From Cepaea nemoralis (lineage: Eukaryota > Mollusca > Gastropoda > Stylommatophora > Helicidae), in assembly GCA_014155875.1 (NCBI GenBank), contig JACEFZ010027769.1, forward strand, positions 62,001-126,000: 64,000 bases of DNA, in the 5' to 3' direction. Shown one piece after another: positions 9,601 to 18,274 of this stretch (position 1 is its first letter; the number at the start of each line of letters is the position of its first letter). The notes below the pieces were generated by a model. That model had not been told where the DNA came from. It did not search any database and saw nothing but the letters and a program-made list of their open reading frames with translations. The translations under genes and the position numbers were made by a program.

Positions 9601-9760
9601 ATCATTGGCACCTTGCCGTCTTGACAGACGATAGTTTGTGCTTTAAAAAGGCATAATAACTTTTAACTATGGCGGTAGCGAGTGTGACTGATAAGGCCAA
9701 TTTGCGCTGTAAATGTCCGTTCACAGTGGGTGCATGTGAACACGTGGTCATTTCCACCAG
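9601..9760 (-). pseudogene. LINE 3' end fragment (C2H2 finger and tail)
   Basis: Minus-strand sequence matches the 3' ends at 20100-20250 and 61010-61165: C2H2 finger with RTFTAQIGLISHTRYRH, stop, then a 3' UTR ending in TATCGTCTGTCAAGACGGCA. It abuts the 3' end of the CR1-type LINE and is strongly 5' truncated. Confidence 0.7.
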
Positions 9761-10425
9761 TTATTGCCTCTCCATAGCACAAAGCCTGGGCTAAAATATA
9801 GAGATCATGTGTTGCCCATGCAGCATGATCCCTCTCTCGGCCTGCCTAGTTTACTCCAGAGGAAAGGTAACACCCCTACATCTGGAACAAGACAAGCTGC
9901 AGAAGCTGCCGGATCAGCAAAGCAATGCTCTAACTGTCCGCCTGTCGGAGCTTCGATCCTAGACCAGTCGCCAACCAAGGCTTAGGGCCTGGTCTGCCCT
10001 GCCATGACATTTTGTCTTTAGCTTGCATTTCCTCGCACCAGGGTAAGGCTTGTACCCTCCCAATTGCGCTCTTCCGCCCGAAGCCGTTGGCACAATGTGG
10101 GGTGTCGGGTTTGGTAAGCACCGCCCAATGTTCAGCGCTAACAGAAACCAGGTAGTACCGTCTACTGTTATACGGTAGCTCAGTCATATCTGACTAAGAC
10201 CTGACACTTTAATATAATAAAACCCTAGTATAACAGCCAGTCCCCTTTTGGTAGGCCAGTATATTCCACATAGCTAATAAGTGCCACACCAGTTATTACT
10301 ATTACTGAGTCGTGTAGTATTGATTTTTATTTGTTCCACATGCCTTTATAATGCATATCTTTAATATTGTTGCTTTTTTCAGTTAGCCTTGAATGATGTG
10401 TGAATGGTTTAATGTATGAAAGAGA
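9761..10425. other. No gene recognised
   Basis: More GC-rich to about 10190, then AT-rich. Several short frames are open on both strands, but none has a recognisable motif. A weak tRNA-like patch around 9910-9960 was not convincing. Confidence 0.4.
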
Positions 10426-10429
10426 GTGA

Positions 10430-10511
10430 TAAAAGGGCAAAATGTTAGACGGGCCTGAGTGCCCAATTCTTAACCCTTTCAAAATAAAGTTTTGTTGTTG
10501 TTGTTGTTGAA
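10430..10511 (+). mobile_element. LINE 3' UTR tail with AATAAA and (TTG)n
   Basis: The block GGGCCTGAGTGCCCAATTC, followed by CTTTCAAAATAAAG and a (TTG)n run, matches the minus-strand tail at 1640-1700. It is an end-only copy with a simple-repeat tail. Confidence 0.55.
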
Positions 10512-10539
10512 ACCGCACTATTAAAATGGTTTACCATGA

Positions 10540-10640
10540 TATAGAACAAAGAACAATGGCACACAACATAACACTATAGCAAAGAACAGGGAACAATGGC
10601 ACAGAACAGACATAATCAAGACATAAAAGAGAGAACAATT
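10540..10640. repeat. Degenerate A-rich tandem repeat
   Basis: Three loose copies of AAGAACAxxGAACAATGGCAC next to the mariner end. Confidence 0.4.
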
Positions 10641-10660
10641 TTTATACATACATTGTCCCT

Positions 10661-11112
10661 TTATTTCTCAACATAATTTCCACCAATATTGATGCACTTA
10701 TCCCATCGTTTTATCAGTCCTCCCAAACCGGCTGCATAGAATTGCGTGCTCTGTTTTCTAAACCACGTTTTCACTTCACATTCAACTTTGGTGTCATTCG
10801 TGAAATGTCTCCCGCCAAGGTGGGTTTTCAGTTGACCAAAAAGGTGGAAATCGCTAGGAGCTAAGTCGGGGCTGTAAGGTGGATGTTCCAGAACTTCCTC
10901 TCTTAGTTAGTTAATTTTCTCCTGAGTTAATCGAGCAGTATGTGGTCTGGCATTGTCATGAAGAAGCCTTTAGTCAGCAGTCCTGGACATTTTCTTCGAA
11001 TTGCATCATGAAACATCGATAGAACTTCACAGTACAATTCAGAATTCACATTGTCACCTTTCTTCTTGAAATTGGTTAAAAGGCTATCCATAACAATGCC
11101 AGACCACATACG
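10661..11112 (-). pseudogene. mariner transposase C-terminal half
   Basis: The minus-strand frame encodes LHDNARPHTARLTQEKI (second catalytic Asp), a TAA, then LEHPPYSPDLAPSDFHLFG (third Asp), with exactly 34 residues between the two Asp residues. This D34D spacing defines mariner. It ends with RWDKCINIGGNYVEK and a TAA at 10661-10663. Upstream, to about 11110, another frame gives NSELYCEVLSMFHDAIRRK and CPGLLTKG, joined by a one-base frameshift. One stop, one frameshift and loss of the N-terminal half make it inactive. The family name is certain, the subfamily is not. Confidence 0.9.
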
Positions 11113-11146
11113 GCCATTTGTGACTTACTTATTAACTTACCCTCGT

Positions 11147-11335
11147 ACATGGGGAATGAAGTAGGTGCATGAGAAATAGTACACGGAGAATGAAGAAGGT
11201 ACATGAGAAATAGTACACGGAGAATGGAGAAGGTACATGAGAAATAGTACATGGAGAATGAAGAAGGTACATAAGAAACTACACGGAGAATGAAAAAGGT
11301 ATATAAGAAATGAAAAAGATACATAGGGTATTACA
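11147..11335. repeat. Minisatellite, about 34-35 bp unit
   Basis: About five units built around GAGAATGAAGAAGGTACAT and GAGAAATAGTACA. The open frames here (Phe/Ser/Cys-rich on the minus strand) are by-products of the repeat. Confidence 0.85.
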
Positions 11336-12420
11336 AGGTAAATGGGGAATGGAAAAGACATGCAGCAAGAATGGACAAGGCACACAAGTAATGTTTGACT
11401 GCAGAGAAACAGGTCAAGAGCATGAGAATCAAGAACATTTCAAGGCAAGGAGAACTGTATGAACACAAGCAATAAAGATATCTTTTTGTGCAAATTAACA
11501 CTTTATTGTAAAACATCTCAACAGCATATTCTGATGACTGTAATATTATCAACTTTATGCAGGCATACTTACATGACCCAGCTATCAAAATCCTGTTACA
11601 AACTCTTCTTCAAATAAAGGAAGAAGTAAAAAACATGAGAAGACAATACAAACATGAACATTATGGGGAGGACATGGACAGAGCTACACGGGAATAGCCA
11701 AAGATTGGAGGTTTGGCAGTGCTTGCTGACATATTCACACAGCTCAAGGCCTACCATGTCACTTGCATGCTCACTGGAGCTGGCAATGTTAGCTTGTGTC
11801 TTAACATTGTTGTTACACTTCACATGTTAGCTTGTGTGTTAACATTGTTGTTACACTTCACAAGTTTTACACTGGCAGTGCTTGCTAATTATTTTACAAA
11901 TGGAAACATTTAACACTATTTCTGACATTCACATATAAGAGGAGTGGCTGAGTGGCTAGAGTGCTGGATTCTTCTTCGGGAGACCCCTATACACTGCAAG
12001 GTAATATACAGGTAGTACATGACAGTTTTGACATATAAGAAAGTTCATTCTCTCCCTCTCTTTATTTATCTATTTTTCTCTCGTATGTCTATCCTCTCTC
12101 TCATCTGTCAATCCTCTCTCTCTCATCTGTCCCCTCTCTCTCTCTCTCATCTGTCTGCTGAATCTGCCTCTCCCATAAATGAACACCTTAACCATAACAA
12201 CCCCTACACGCCAGAGATGGATAGCTTTCCAGCAAACTTTCATCTTAGTGTGACAAACCTCCATTTCAGAACTGAACTTCACAAACATCCAGTCAGCAAT
12301 CCTTGCTTCACCACATACATAAATGAAACGTGTAACACACCACACATATAAATGACACATGTATCACACCAAACAAACAACGCAGAGAACAGGCATGTAC
12401 ACACACACATACACAAGACA
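11336..12420. other. Intergenic or intronic, simple repeats only
   Basis: Contains a 40-bp direct duplication at about 11790-11870 (AACATTGTTGTTACACTTCAC), a CT-rich microsatellite at 12045-12170, and a tRNA-like A box (GAGTGGCTGAGTGGCTAGAG) at about 11941 without a clear B box, perhaps a truncated SINE. No gene recognised. Confidence 0.45.
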
Positions 12421-12880
12421 GTTTCAGTAATATAAATAATCAAGACACATAATCAGAGAAGTACCTCTGTATACAGATCTCATCATCATGTAGTGACTAT
12501 AGAGAGAATCTCTGACCCATGACACACCCGCCACCAGCTCTTTGACTGATGAACACAGGGGCCTAGCTCTTGGCAAGTTTCTTCTACTCATTTTATGATT
12601 CTGGTTCAACTCCGCAGGACAAACTGGCACAGAATCAGGACTATACACTATACACACTGTGCTCACACAATCACCCATCTTTACACAGATCCCACGTGGT
12701 TTGAGTATATCACAGAAGTGAATCCTTCCTGCAGCAGCCCTAGTATCCTCTGTCTTCAGAGTGATGAAGCTGGTGTTGGAAATAGAAGGCACACTAGACT
12801 GACACAAGCTGTCGCTGAACACTCGAGCAAGGCTGTAATAATGTGGGTCGTGTTTGATAACACTGGAATGCTTGCTGTTA
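12421..12880 (-). other. Open minus frame downstream of the host gene, function unknown
   Basis: A minus-strand frame is open for about 150 codons from 12888, in a frame shifted relative to the long open stretch at 12881-14177. Its composition is Ser/Cys-rich with no recognisable domain. It may be 3' UTR of the host gene. Confidence 0.3.
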
Positions 12881-13124
12881 TTATTCAAGAATTGAGGGCC
12901 ATCTCTGTTGACCTGCCCACTGTTCTGAATCTAGTCCAGGTTTAATAAAGCCATCAGTGTCACAACACTGCCAACCCAACATTTTCTGTGATGACTTCCA
13001 CGGTGTCGCTCCAGTCTGTGCCCAGTTTTCTAATCTAATCCTGGCTTCAACATGTTTCCTCTCATCTAAAGCTGAAGGTAACCCTGAAGACTCATAGTTA
13101 GTTTCCTGGGCTGCTTCTAGCCTT
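12881..13124 (-). other. Open frame beyond the 72-bp array
   Basis: Still in the frame of the array, about 80 codons with normal composition (ESSGLPSALDERKHVEARI, RLENWAQTGATPW) end at TGA or TAA near 12881. It may be former coding sequence now behind three stops, or 3' UTR. Confidence 0.3.
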
Positions 13125-13716
13125 GTTGGCATAGTTCTGGTGTCAGCAGCCAGAGTCGGGGACAGTTGTGTAGTGTAGCCATCTGCTTCTAGCCTTGTTG
13201 GCATAGTTCTGGTGTCAGCAGCCACAGTCGGGGACAGTTGTGTAGTGTAGCGTCAGCGCCCCACAGTCGGGGACAGTTGTGTAGTGTAGCCATCTGCTTC
13301 TAGCCTTGTTGGCATAGTTCTGGTGTCAGCAGCCACAGTCGGGGACAGTTGTGTAGTGTAGCCATCTGCTTCTAGCCTTGTTGGCATAGTTCTGGTGTCA
13401 GCAGCCACAGTCGGGGACAGTTGTGTAGTGTAGCCATCTGCTTCTAGCCTTGTTGGCATAGTTCTGGTGTCAGCAGCCACAGTCGGGGACAGTTGTGTAG
13501 TGTAGCCATCTGCTTCTAGCCTTGTTGGCATAGTTCTGGTGTCAGCAGCCACAGTCGGGGACAGTTGTGTAGTGTAGCCATCTGCTTCTAGCCTTGTTGG
13601 CATAGTTCTGGTGTCAGCAGCCACAGTCGGGGACAGTTGTGTAGTGTAGCCATCTGCTTCTAGCCTTGTTGGCATAGTTCTGGTGTCAGCAGCCACAGTC
13701 GGGGACAGTTGTGGCA
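13125..13716 (-). repeat. 72-bp minisatellite, in frame on the minus strand (24-residue unit)
   Basis: About eight nearly identical copies. Because the unit is a multiple of three, the minus frame stays open and encodes AADTRTMPTRLEADGYTTQ plus five more residues per copy. One unit near 13250-13262 is deleted and creates a TGA. The frame is the same as that of the candidate readthrough extension, and it continues beyond the array to 12881. Confidence 0.92.
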
Positions 13717-13732
13717 TGTAGCGGGCTGGCGT

Positions 13733-14071
13733 CTATTGTTTTATGGACGCTGGGGTCAAATAAGACCTGGCATACATGTGACCTGCAGGCGATGAATTAT
13801 TGACAGTTGATGAAGGATGCTGATACCTGTCAAAATCAAACACATCCATTTGATCTATCTGAGGGTGTGACTTTTGCTGCTCAGGCGACTTTTCATAGGT
13901 GATGTGGCTATGGTACATATGGTGATATGGGTGAAGATCCTGATCTAACACAGGCATGTTCTTGACGAATGCCTCACTGCAGAGTTGACAGCTTGTTTGT
14001 TTGCCTCTGATGACAACTTCATCATCATCAGCTAGTTGCTGCTTGGGGCTGTTGTCTCTACCGGAGCCTAG
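13733..14071 (-). CDS. Possible readthrough extension after UGA-CUAG
   Basis: 112 codons in the same frame as the preceding exon, closed by TAG at 13733-13735. The sequence looks protein-like. It starts with an Asp-rich stretch (LADDDEVVIRGKQTS), then CQLCSEAF, a His-rich segment (LHPYHHMYHSHITY) that could supply zinc ligands with the two Cys, and an acidic DVFDFDRYQHP. I do not recognise a family. It could also be 3' UTR that is open by chance, or coding sequence after a mutated stop. Confidence 0.4.
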   Translation of the reverse strand, partial: LGSGRDNSPKQQLADDDEVVIRGKQTSCQLCSEAFVKNMPVLDQDLHPYHHMYHSHITYEKSPEQQKSHPQIDQMDVFDFDRYQHPSSTVNNSSPAGHMYARSYLTPASIKQ

Positions 14072-14177
14072 TCAGCTCAAAGCTGACCCTGGCTGTTTGG
14101 CAGCCAGTGACTTCCAATGATCCGACACCCCATCCAGGGAATATTCTAGAGCTGTGATAGTTCCTTCTGGAACTTTC
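14072..14177 (-). CDS. Likely last coding exon of the host coiled-coil gene, ending UGA
   Basis: On the minus strand a pyrimidine-poor but plausible acceptor (TTGTTTCAG) precedes 14177. After one base the frame reads KVPEGTITALEYSLDGVSD and HWKSLAAKQPGSALS, then TGA at 14072-14074. The stop is directly followed by CTAG, the context known for efficient translational readthrough in animal genes. The same frame then stays open for 112 codons. Assignment to the coiled-coil gene rests on strand and position only. Joining to the upstream candidate exon at 17846-17960 fails by phase, so at least one exon between them is unseen. Confidence 0.45.
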
Positions 14178-14209
14178 CTGAAACAATATCAAAACATGTA
14201 CAACATGAT

Positions 14210-14710
14210 TGTAGCTCTTCAAGAATGGAAGCCAATATATGGCTTCATTGCTCTAGTCATGTTTGATAACTTGTCTAGAGGGCTTCATTGCTCTAGTCAT
14301 GTTTGATCACTTGTCTTGTGGGCTAGTTTCATTGTTCTACTCATGTTCAATCACTTGTCTAGTGGGCTTATTTCATTGTTCTAGGCATGTTTGATCATTT
14401 GTCTATTGGGCTCGCTTCATATCTCTAGTCATGTTTGGTCACTTCAGTCTAGCAGGTTTCATTGTTCTAGGCATGTTTGATTACTTGTCTAGTGGGCTTG
14501 CATTGTTGTTGTGGCTATCATAAGTATGATGATACGGGTGATGATGCTGGTCTAACACTAGACAAGTAATCAAACATGACTAGCACAATGAAGCCCACTA
14601 GACAGAAGTAACAATGAAGCCCACTAAACTAAGTGGCAAAACATGAGTAGAACAATGAAGCAAGCCCACTAGACAAGTGATCAAACATGACTCGACATTG
14701 TTCTATTCAC
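14210..14710. repeat. Minisatellite in two opposite orientations
   Basis: About 60-bp units with GGCTTCATTGCTCTAGTCAT and TTGATCACTTGTCTAG run in the plus direction to about 14510. After about 45 bases the reverse complement units (ACAAGTAATCAAACATGACT) run to about 14710. The whole could fold into a long imperfect hairpin. Confidence 0.75.
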
Positions 14711-15310
14711 GTTTTATCAAACATTTGGGGCTTGCATCTTAGACAGACATTTTATCTGTGTTATCACATCAACATCATGTGCCATGCTGAGAAGAGTAAG
14801 CAACTTCAAAAGATCACCAGTCTCAGGCTAGGGCTGTCTCCTTGCACCCATTCTGCCATGTGACTAAGCCATTAAGGTAGTTATCTATTTGTTGTCCCCC
14901 TGCCAGTTTCCCATCAAGTTTTTCAGTTATCACTAAGTTTTCACATCTACTTTTAGTCAAAATGTGTCCAAACTATCATGACTATTTACATCTAGTCGCA
15001 ACATCATGAGTCAATAATATCTGACTATAACTGCCCCTAAAGTATAAATTCTTTATGACAACTGAAACACATGTTGTTATTGTCAGTGTTGTTGTTGTAA
15101 CGCCACTACAGTGGCTAGTTGTTCTGCTGAGGGAGGATGAGTAACATGATGTAACACTCAGTGCAATGAAGCCCACCCTCTCGACTGGAGTACTTTTAGT
15201 GTTTGTGTTTCCTAGTGAAAGAGGCAGAAATACAATCATGACCTTTCAGAGCTCAGCTCCAAAAAGAAGAACAATTTGCAGCAGGTGATATCAGCACACG
15301 GAAGCCTCAT
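14711..15310. other. No gene recognised
   Basis: Probable intron. On the minus strand a good acceptor (CTGCCTCTTTCACTAG) lies at 15212, but no exon after it fits the phase of its neighbours. Confidence 0.35.
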
Positions 15311-15319
15311 GAAGACAAA

Positions 15320-15545
15320 TATGATAATCTTGATGACATGAAAGTCACATCTGATGACAGGAAAGCCACAAAAAGATTTAATATGGGAATCTCAGTGGCA
15401 GGAAAGCGACATAAAGACAAATCAGGAGAATCTTGATGACAGGAAAGCCACATGAAGACAAAATATGGGAATCTTGATGACAGGAAAGCCACATGAACCC
15501 AAAATGTGGGAATCTTGATGACAGGAGAGACAACCACAGATACAG
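15320..15545. repeat. Minisatellite, about 38-41 bp unit
   Basis: About five to six copies with AATCTTGATGACAGGAAAGC and CACATGAAGACAAA. Confidence 0.8.
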
Positions 15546-15742
15546 GCGAACATTTGCCCATATTTGTGTCAGCAAGCAGAAGAACAAATATGTTTATCTG
15601 GATAACTGAAGCATTACAACCATGAAAAAATTACTGACATGTTGCAATGAGTATACAAAACAAATCCTTAAGTCTGGGAAATGAAAAATGGAATGAAAGG
15701 TGATGAAGAAAAGAAACAAAAGTGAGGGAAGCATGGGGGATT

Positions 15743-15845
15743 TTAGTTGAGTCTGATACAGTCTGTTTTTGTTGAGTCTGATACAGTCTGTTTTTGTTGA
15801 GTCAAGAACCAACATTGCAGCACTTGGGATATTCCCATATGTGCT
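15743..15845. repeat. 27-bp tandem repeat joined to a dispersed repeat
   Basis: GTTGAGTCTGATACAGTCTG with a T-rich end is repeated at 15748-15800. The following 50 bases (GTTGAGTCAAGAAC to CCCATATGTGCT) recur at 58165-58215, 42 kb away. Confidence 0.65.
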
Positions 15846-16680
15846 ACGTCCTCATCTGCAACAGCCAGCAAACAGTCCCAATACTAATGGTACCAGTAGT
15901 AGCCTGATCATACGTCCGTCTGGCCTTTCCTCAGAGGTTTTAGTGTTGGCCAGATCCTCTGGTCACTCCTTGCAGCACCATTCTCTCCAGGTCATGATGA
16001 CGCGTCTGTTTCTGCACTACACACACAATTCCAAAATACTCAGACCATGCCCGCTCTATCATACACCAATACCCTACCGATTAGTGCAGATCCAGCCAAT
16101 CTGTCCGCCTGCTTGTGTCCCACCACACCAGCATGTCATGGGGGAACATCCAACACATGCTCTCTATTTCTGATTGTTGAATGGATGCCTGCCACTGTGT
16201 CCAAAGTATGCCTGTCTTCACTGTTCTCATCATACTTTGTGAGTCCATTATCAATCCTGTTTGTCCTCCAGCTAGTGAATGCCAATGTGACTACTTCCTC
16301 CTCCATTATCAGACTAAATGTTGTAGTATCATATACCAGGCTCTCCTGCACCATCCTTCACCACAAACCCTAAGGCACTGCTTTCACCTCAAAGCACAGA
16401 GATATCCGCGTAGATGATTACACGACCTGGTCCTGACAAACAAGCAGATATATTTATAGACAGAGACAAACAGATATAAACATATACACATACTTATATA
16501 AACCAGAGGAGATAAACAGGATATCAGTAAAGTACAGGACCCATACACATGCCAGGTATATGGTGCTACACCCATGTTTCTATAGACCAATCAGCACTCA
16601 CAGTGTGATGTAGTTAATATCTCTGCTTCCCAAGTCATTTCCTGATATCAGTTTTAGATTCTAGTTCTAGTTTTAGATTT
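15846..16680. other. No gene recognised
   Basis: Probable intron with several short frames on both strands and no recognisable domain or repeat. Confidence 0.35.
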
Positions 16681-16683
16681 TAG

Positions 16684-16936
16684 ATTGGAGTCTCTGTGGC
16701 GAAGTGGTCAAGCCGTTTGACGTTTGACTCGTGAGCCGAAGGTTGTGGGTTCGATTCCGGGCCGTGCCCTTCGGTTTACGAGTTAAATGTTTCGGAGACT
16801 CCCATGGGTCGTCGCTAAAAGCTACGGAGTTCGTGCTTTGTGCGACGCTTTCCGTGCTGCGGAAAGAGACCGAGCCATATGGGATAAAAACCCGGAGCAA
16901 TGAAGTCGACCCTGTCGACTTTTAAGCGACTTTTAA
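16684..16936 (+). mobile_element. tRNA-derived SINE
   Basis: A box TGGCGAAGTGG at 16697-16707, B box GGTTCGATTCC at 16748-16758, then the same body as the copy at 1767-2023, ending in CGACTTTTAAGCGACTTTTAAG. Between the boxes there is a local duplication (CGTTTGACGTTTGACTCGT). It lies in an intron of the host gene, antisense to it. Confidence 0.88.
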
Positions 16937-17040
16937 GTAAATATGAACATGTACACATCACATCAATTCACAGACTTAATATCAAAGATACCAATATGTA
17001 CACATGTCATGACACCACTTCACTGAATTAATATCAAATA

Positions 17041-17715
17041 TAAAGTGCTCCACTAACTATTATGGCACATGGATAGTTCCATAAGTGCTCCACTCTGTCA
17101 CAGCACATGGACATTTCCATAAGTGCTCCACTCTCTGTCACAGCACATGGACATTTCCATAAGTGCTCCACTCTCTGTCACAGCACATGGACATTTCCAT
17201 AAGTGCTCCACTCTCTATCACAGCACATGGACATTTCCATAAGTGCTCCACTCTCAATCACAGCACATGGACATTTCCATAAGTGCTCCACTCTCTGTCA
17301 CAGCACATGGACATTTCCATAAGTGCTCCACTCTCTATCACAGCACATGGACATTTCCATAAGTGCTCCACTCTCAATCACAGCACATGGACATTTCCAT
17401 AAGTGCTCCACTCTCTGTCACAGCACATGGACATTTCCATAAGTGCTCCACTCTCTGTCACAGCACATGGACATTTCCATAAGTGCTCCACTCTCTGTCA
17501 CAGCACATGGACATATCCATAAGTGCTCCACTCTCAATCACAGCACATATTTCCATAAGTGCTCCACTCTCTATTACAGAACATGGACATTTCCATAAGT
17601 GCTCCACTCTCTATCACAGCACATGGACATTTCCGTACATGCTCCACTCTCAATCACAGCACATGAATATTTCCATAAGTGCTCCACTCCATCACTGCAC
17701 ATGGACATCTCTGTA
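17041..17715. repeat. 40-bp minisatellite, about 16 copies
   Basis: Units contain AAGTGCTCCACTCTC and CACAGCACATGGACATTTCC. Variants after ACTCTC follow the order GTCA, ATCA, AATCA repeatedly, giving a 120-bp higher-order period in the middle. Open frames on both strands are repeat artefacts. Confidence 0.92.
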
Positions 17716-17845
17716 AGTGTTCCGTCTACCCTCATATATCCTAGCCCAGTGCCAGATCTGGTCAGCACCAATAAGGATCTAACAATCTGCGTACCAGAAT
17801 CCCACAAGCTTTAACGACCTGGATTTTGTGGTTAGCTTGTCTCAC

Positions 17846-17960
17846 CTTGAACAGCAGCCTGGGAAACTGCCAACTCATGTTCATTTCCAAATGCCGAGGA
17901 ATTTTTATATGCACAATTTGTGTACAGGTCTTCCAAGTATTTGGTCCTTGTCTCAGAAAC
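17846..17960 (-). CDS. Candidate exon of the host gene
   Basis: On the minus strand acceptor GAATGTCTAG is followed by VSETRTKYLEDLYTNCAYKN and SSAFGNEHELAVSQAAVQ, then donor CAAG/GTGAGA. The length is 115 bases (phase 0 to 1). A phase 0 start would fit directly to the end of the 24710-26706 exon. The other candidate at 18115-18193 would break that join, so one of the two is alternative, or an intermediate exon is missing. Confidence 0.42.
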
Positions 17961-18114
17961 CTAGACATTCACTCCACTACCCCAGGATAATGTTCTAATT
18001 TTATAAAGTCCAACACGCACCAGGCCATGAATCAAACCAGACCAGCATGAGCCAGAGGTGAAGCACATGAAAGATCAACTGTGACACACTGACCCACATC
18101 AGCTCAGACCTTAC

Positions 18115-18193
18115 CTGGGATGGAAGCACCTGTGCTCATGTCGTGATCTTGAGACTTCAGGCTGGTGACATTTCTCAGACCTGACTGTGGCAC
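18115..18193 (-). CDS. Candidate exon of the host gene
   Basis: 79 bases flanked by acceptor TATCCAG and donor CCCAG/GTAAGG on the minus strand. The phase 0 frame reads VPQSGLRNVTSLKSQDHDMS. The splice sites are good, but the outgoing phase (1) clashes with the next candidate exon. It may be an alternative or false exon. Confidence 0.33.
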
Positions 18194-18274
18194 CTGGATA
18201 GGTAAACATGAAACAGATTGTATATATTGAAGGCACCTGGACTGATAAATATAAAACTGTGATTATATATATAT

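Noticed and set aside
9905..9965. Possible tRNA or SINE (TTCGATCC with upstream AGCAATGCTCTAAC)
   Set aside because: The putative T arm and A box do not fit a tRNA fold and no second copy was seen.
11076..11385. Minus-strand hydrophobic ORFs that look like membrane proteins
   Set aside because: They are translations of the 34-35 bp minisatellite.
11940..11990. tRNA-like A box GAGTGGCTGAGTGGCTAGAG
   Set aside because: No B box follows at the proper distance; at most a truncated SINE head.
15177..15211. 35-base micro-exon of the host gene with a strong acceptor
   Set aside because: Its outgoing phase does not match the 14177 exon and the donor (GTGGGC) is weak.
16387..16436. Small minus-strand exon candidate
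   Set aside because: Phases do not fit the neighbours and two of three frames contain a stop.
17041..17715. CRISPR-like regular repeat
   Set aside because: No spacers: the 40-bp units are directly adjacent, and the window is eukaryotic.
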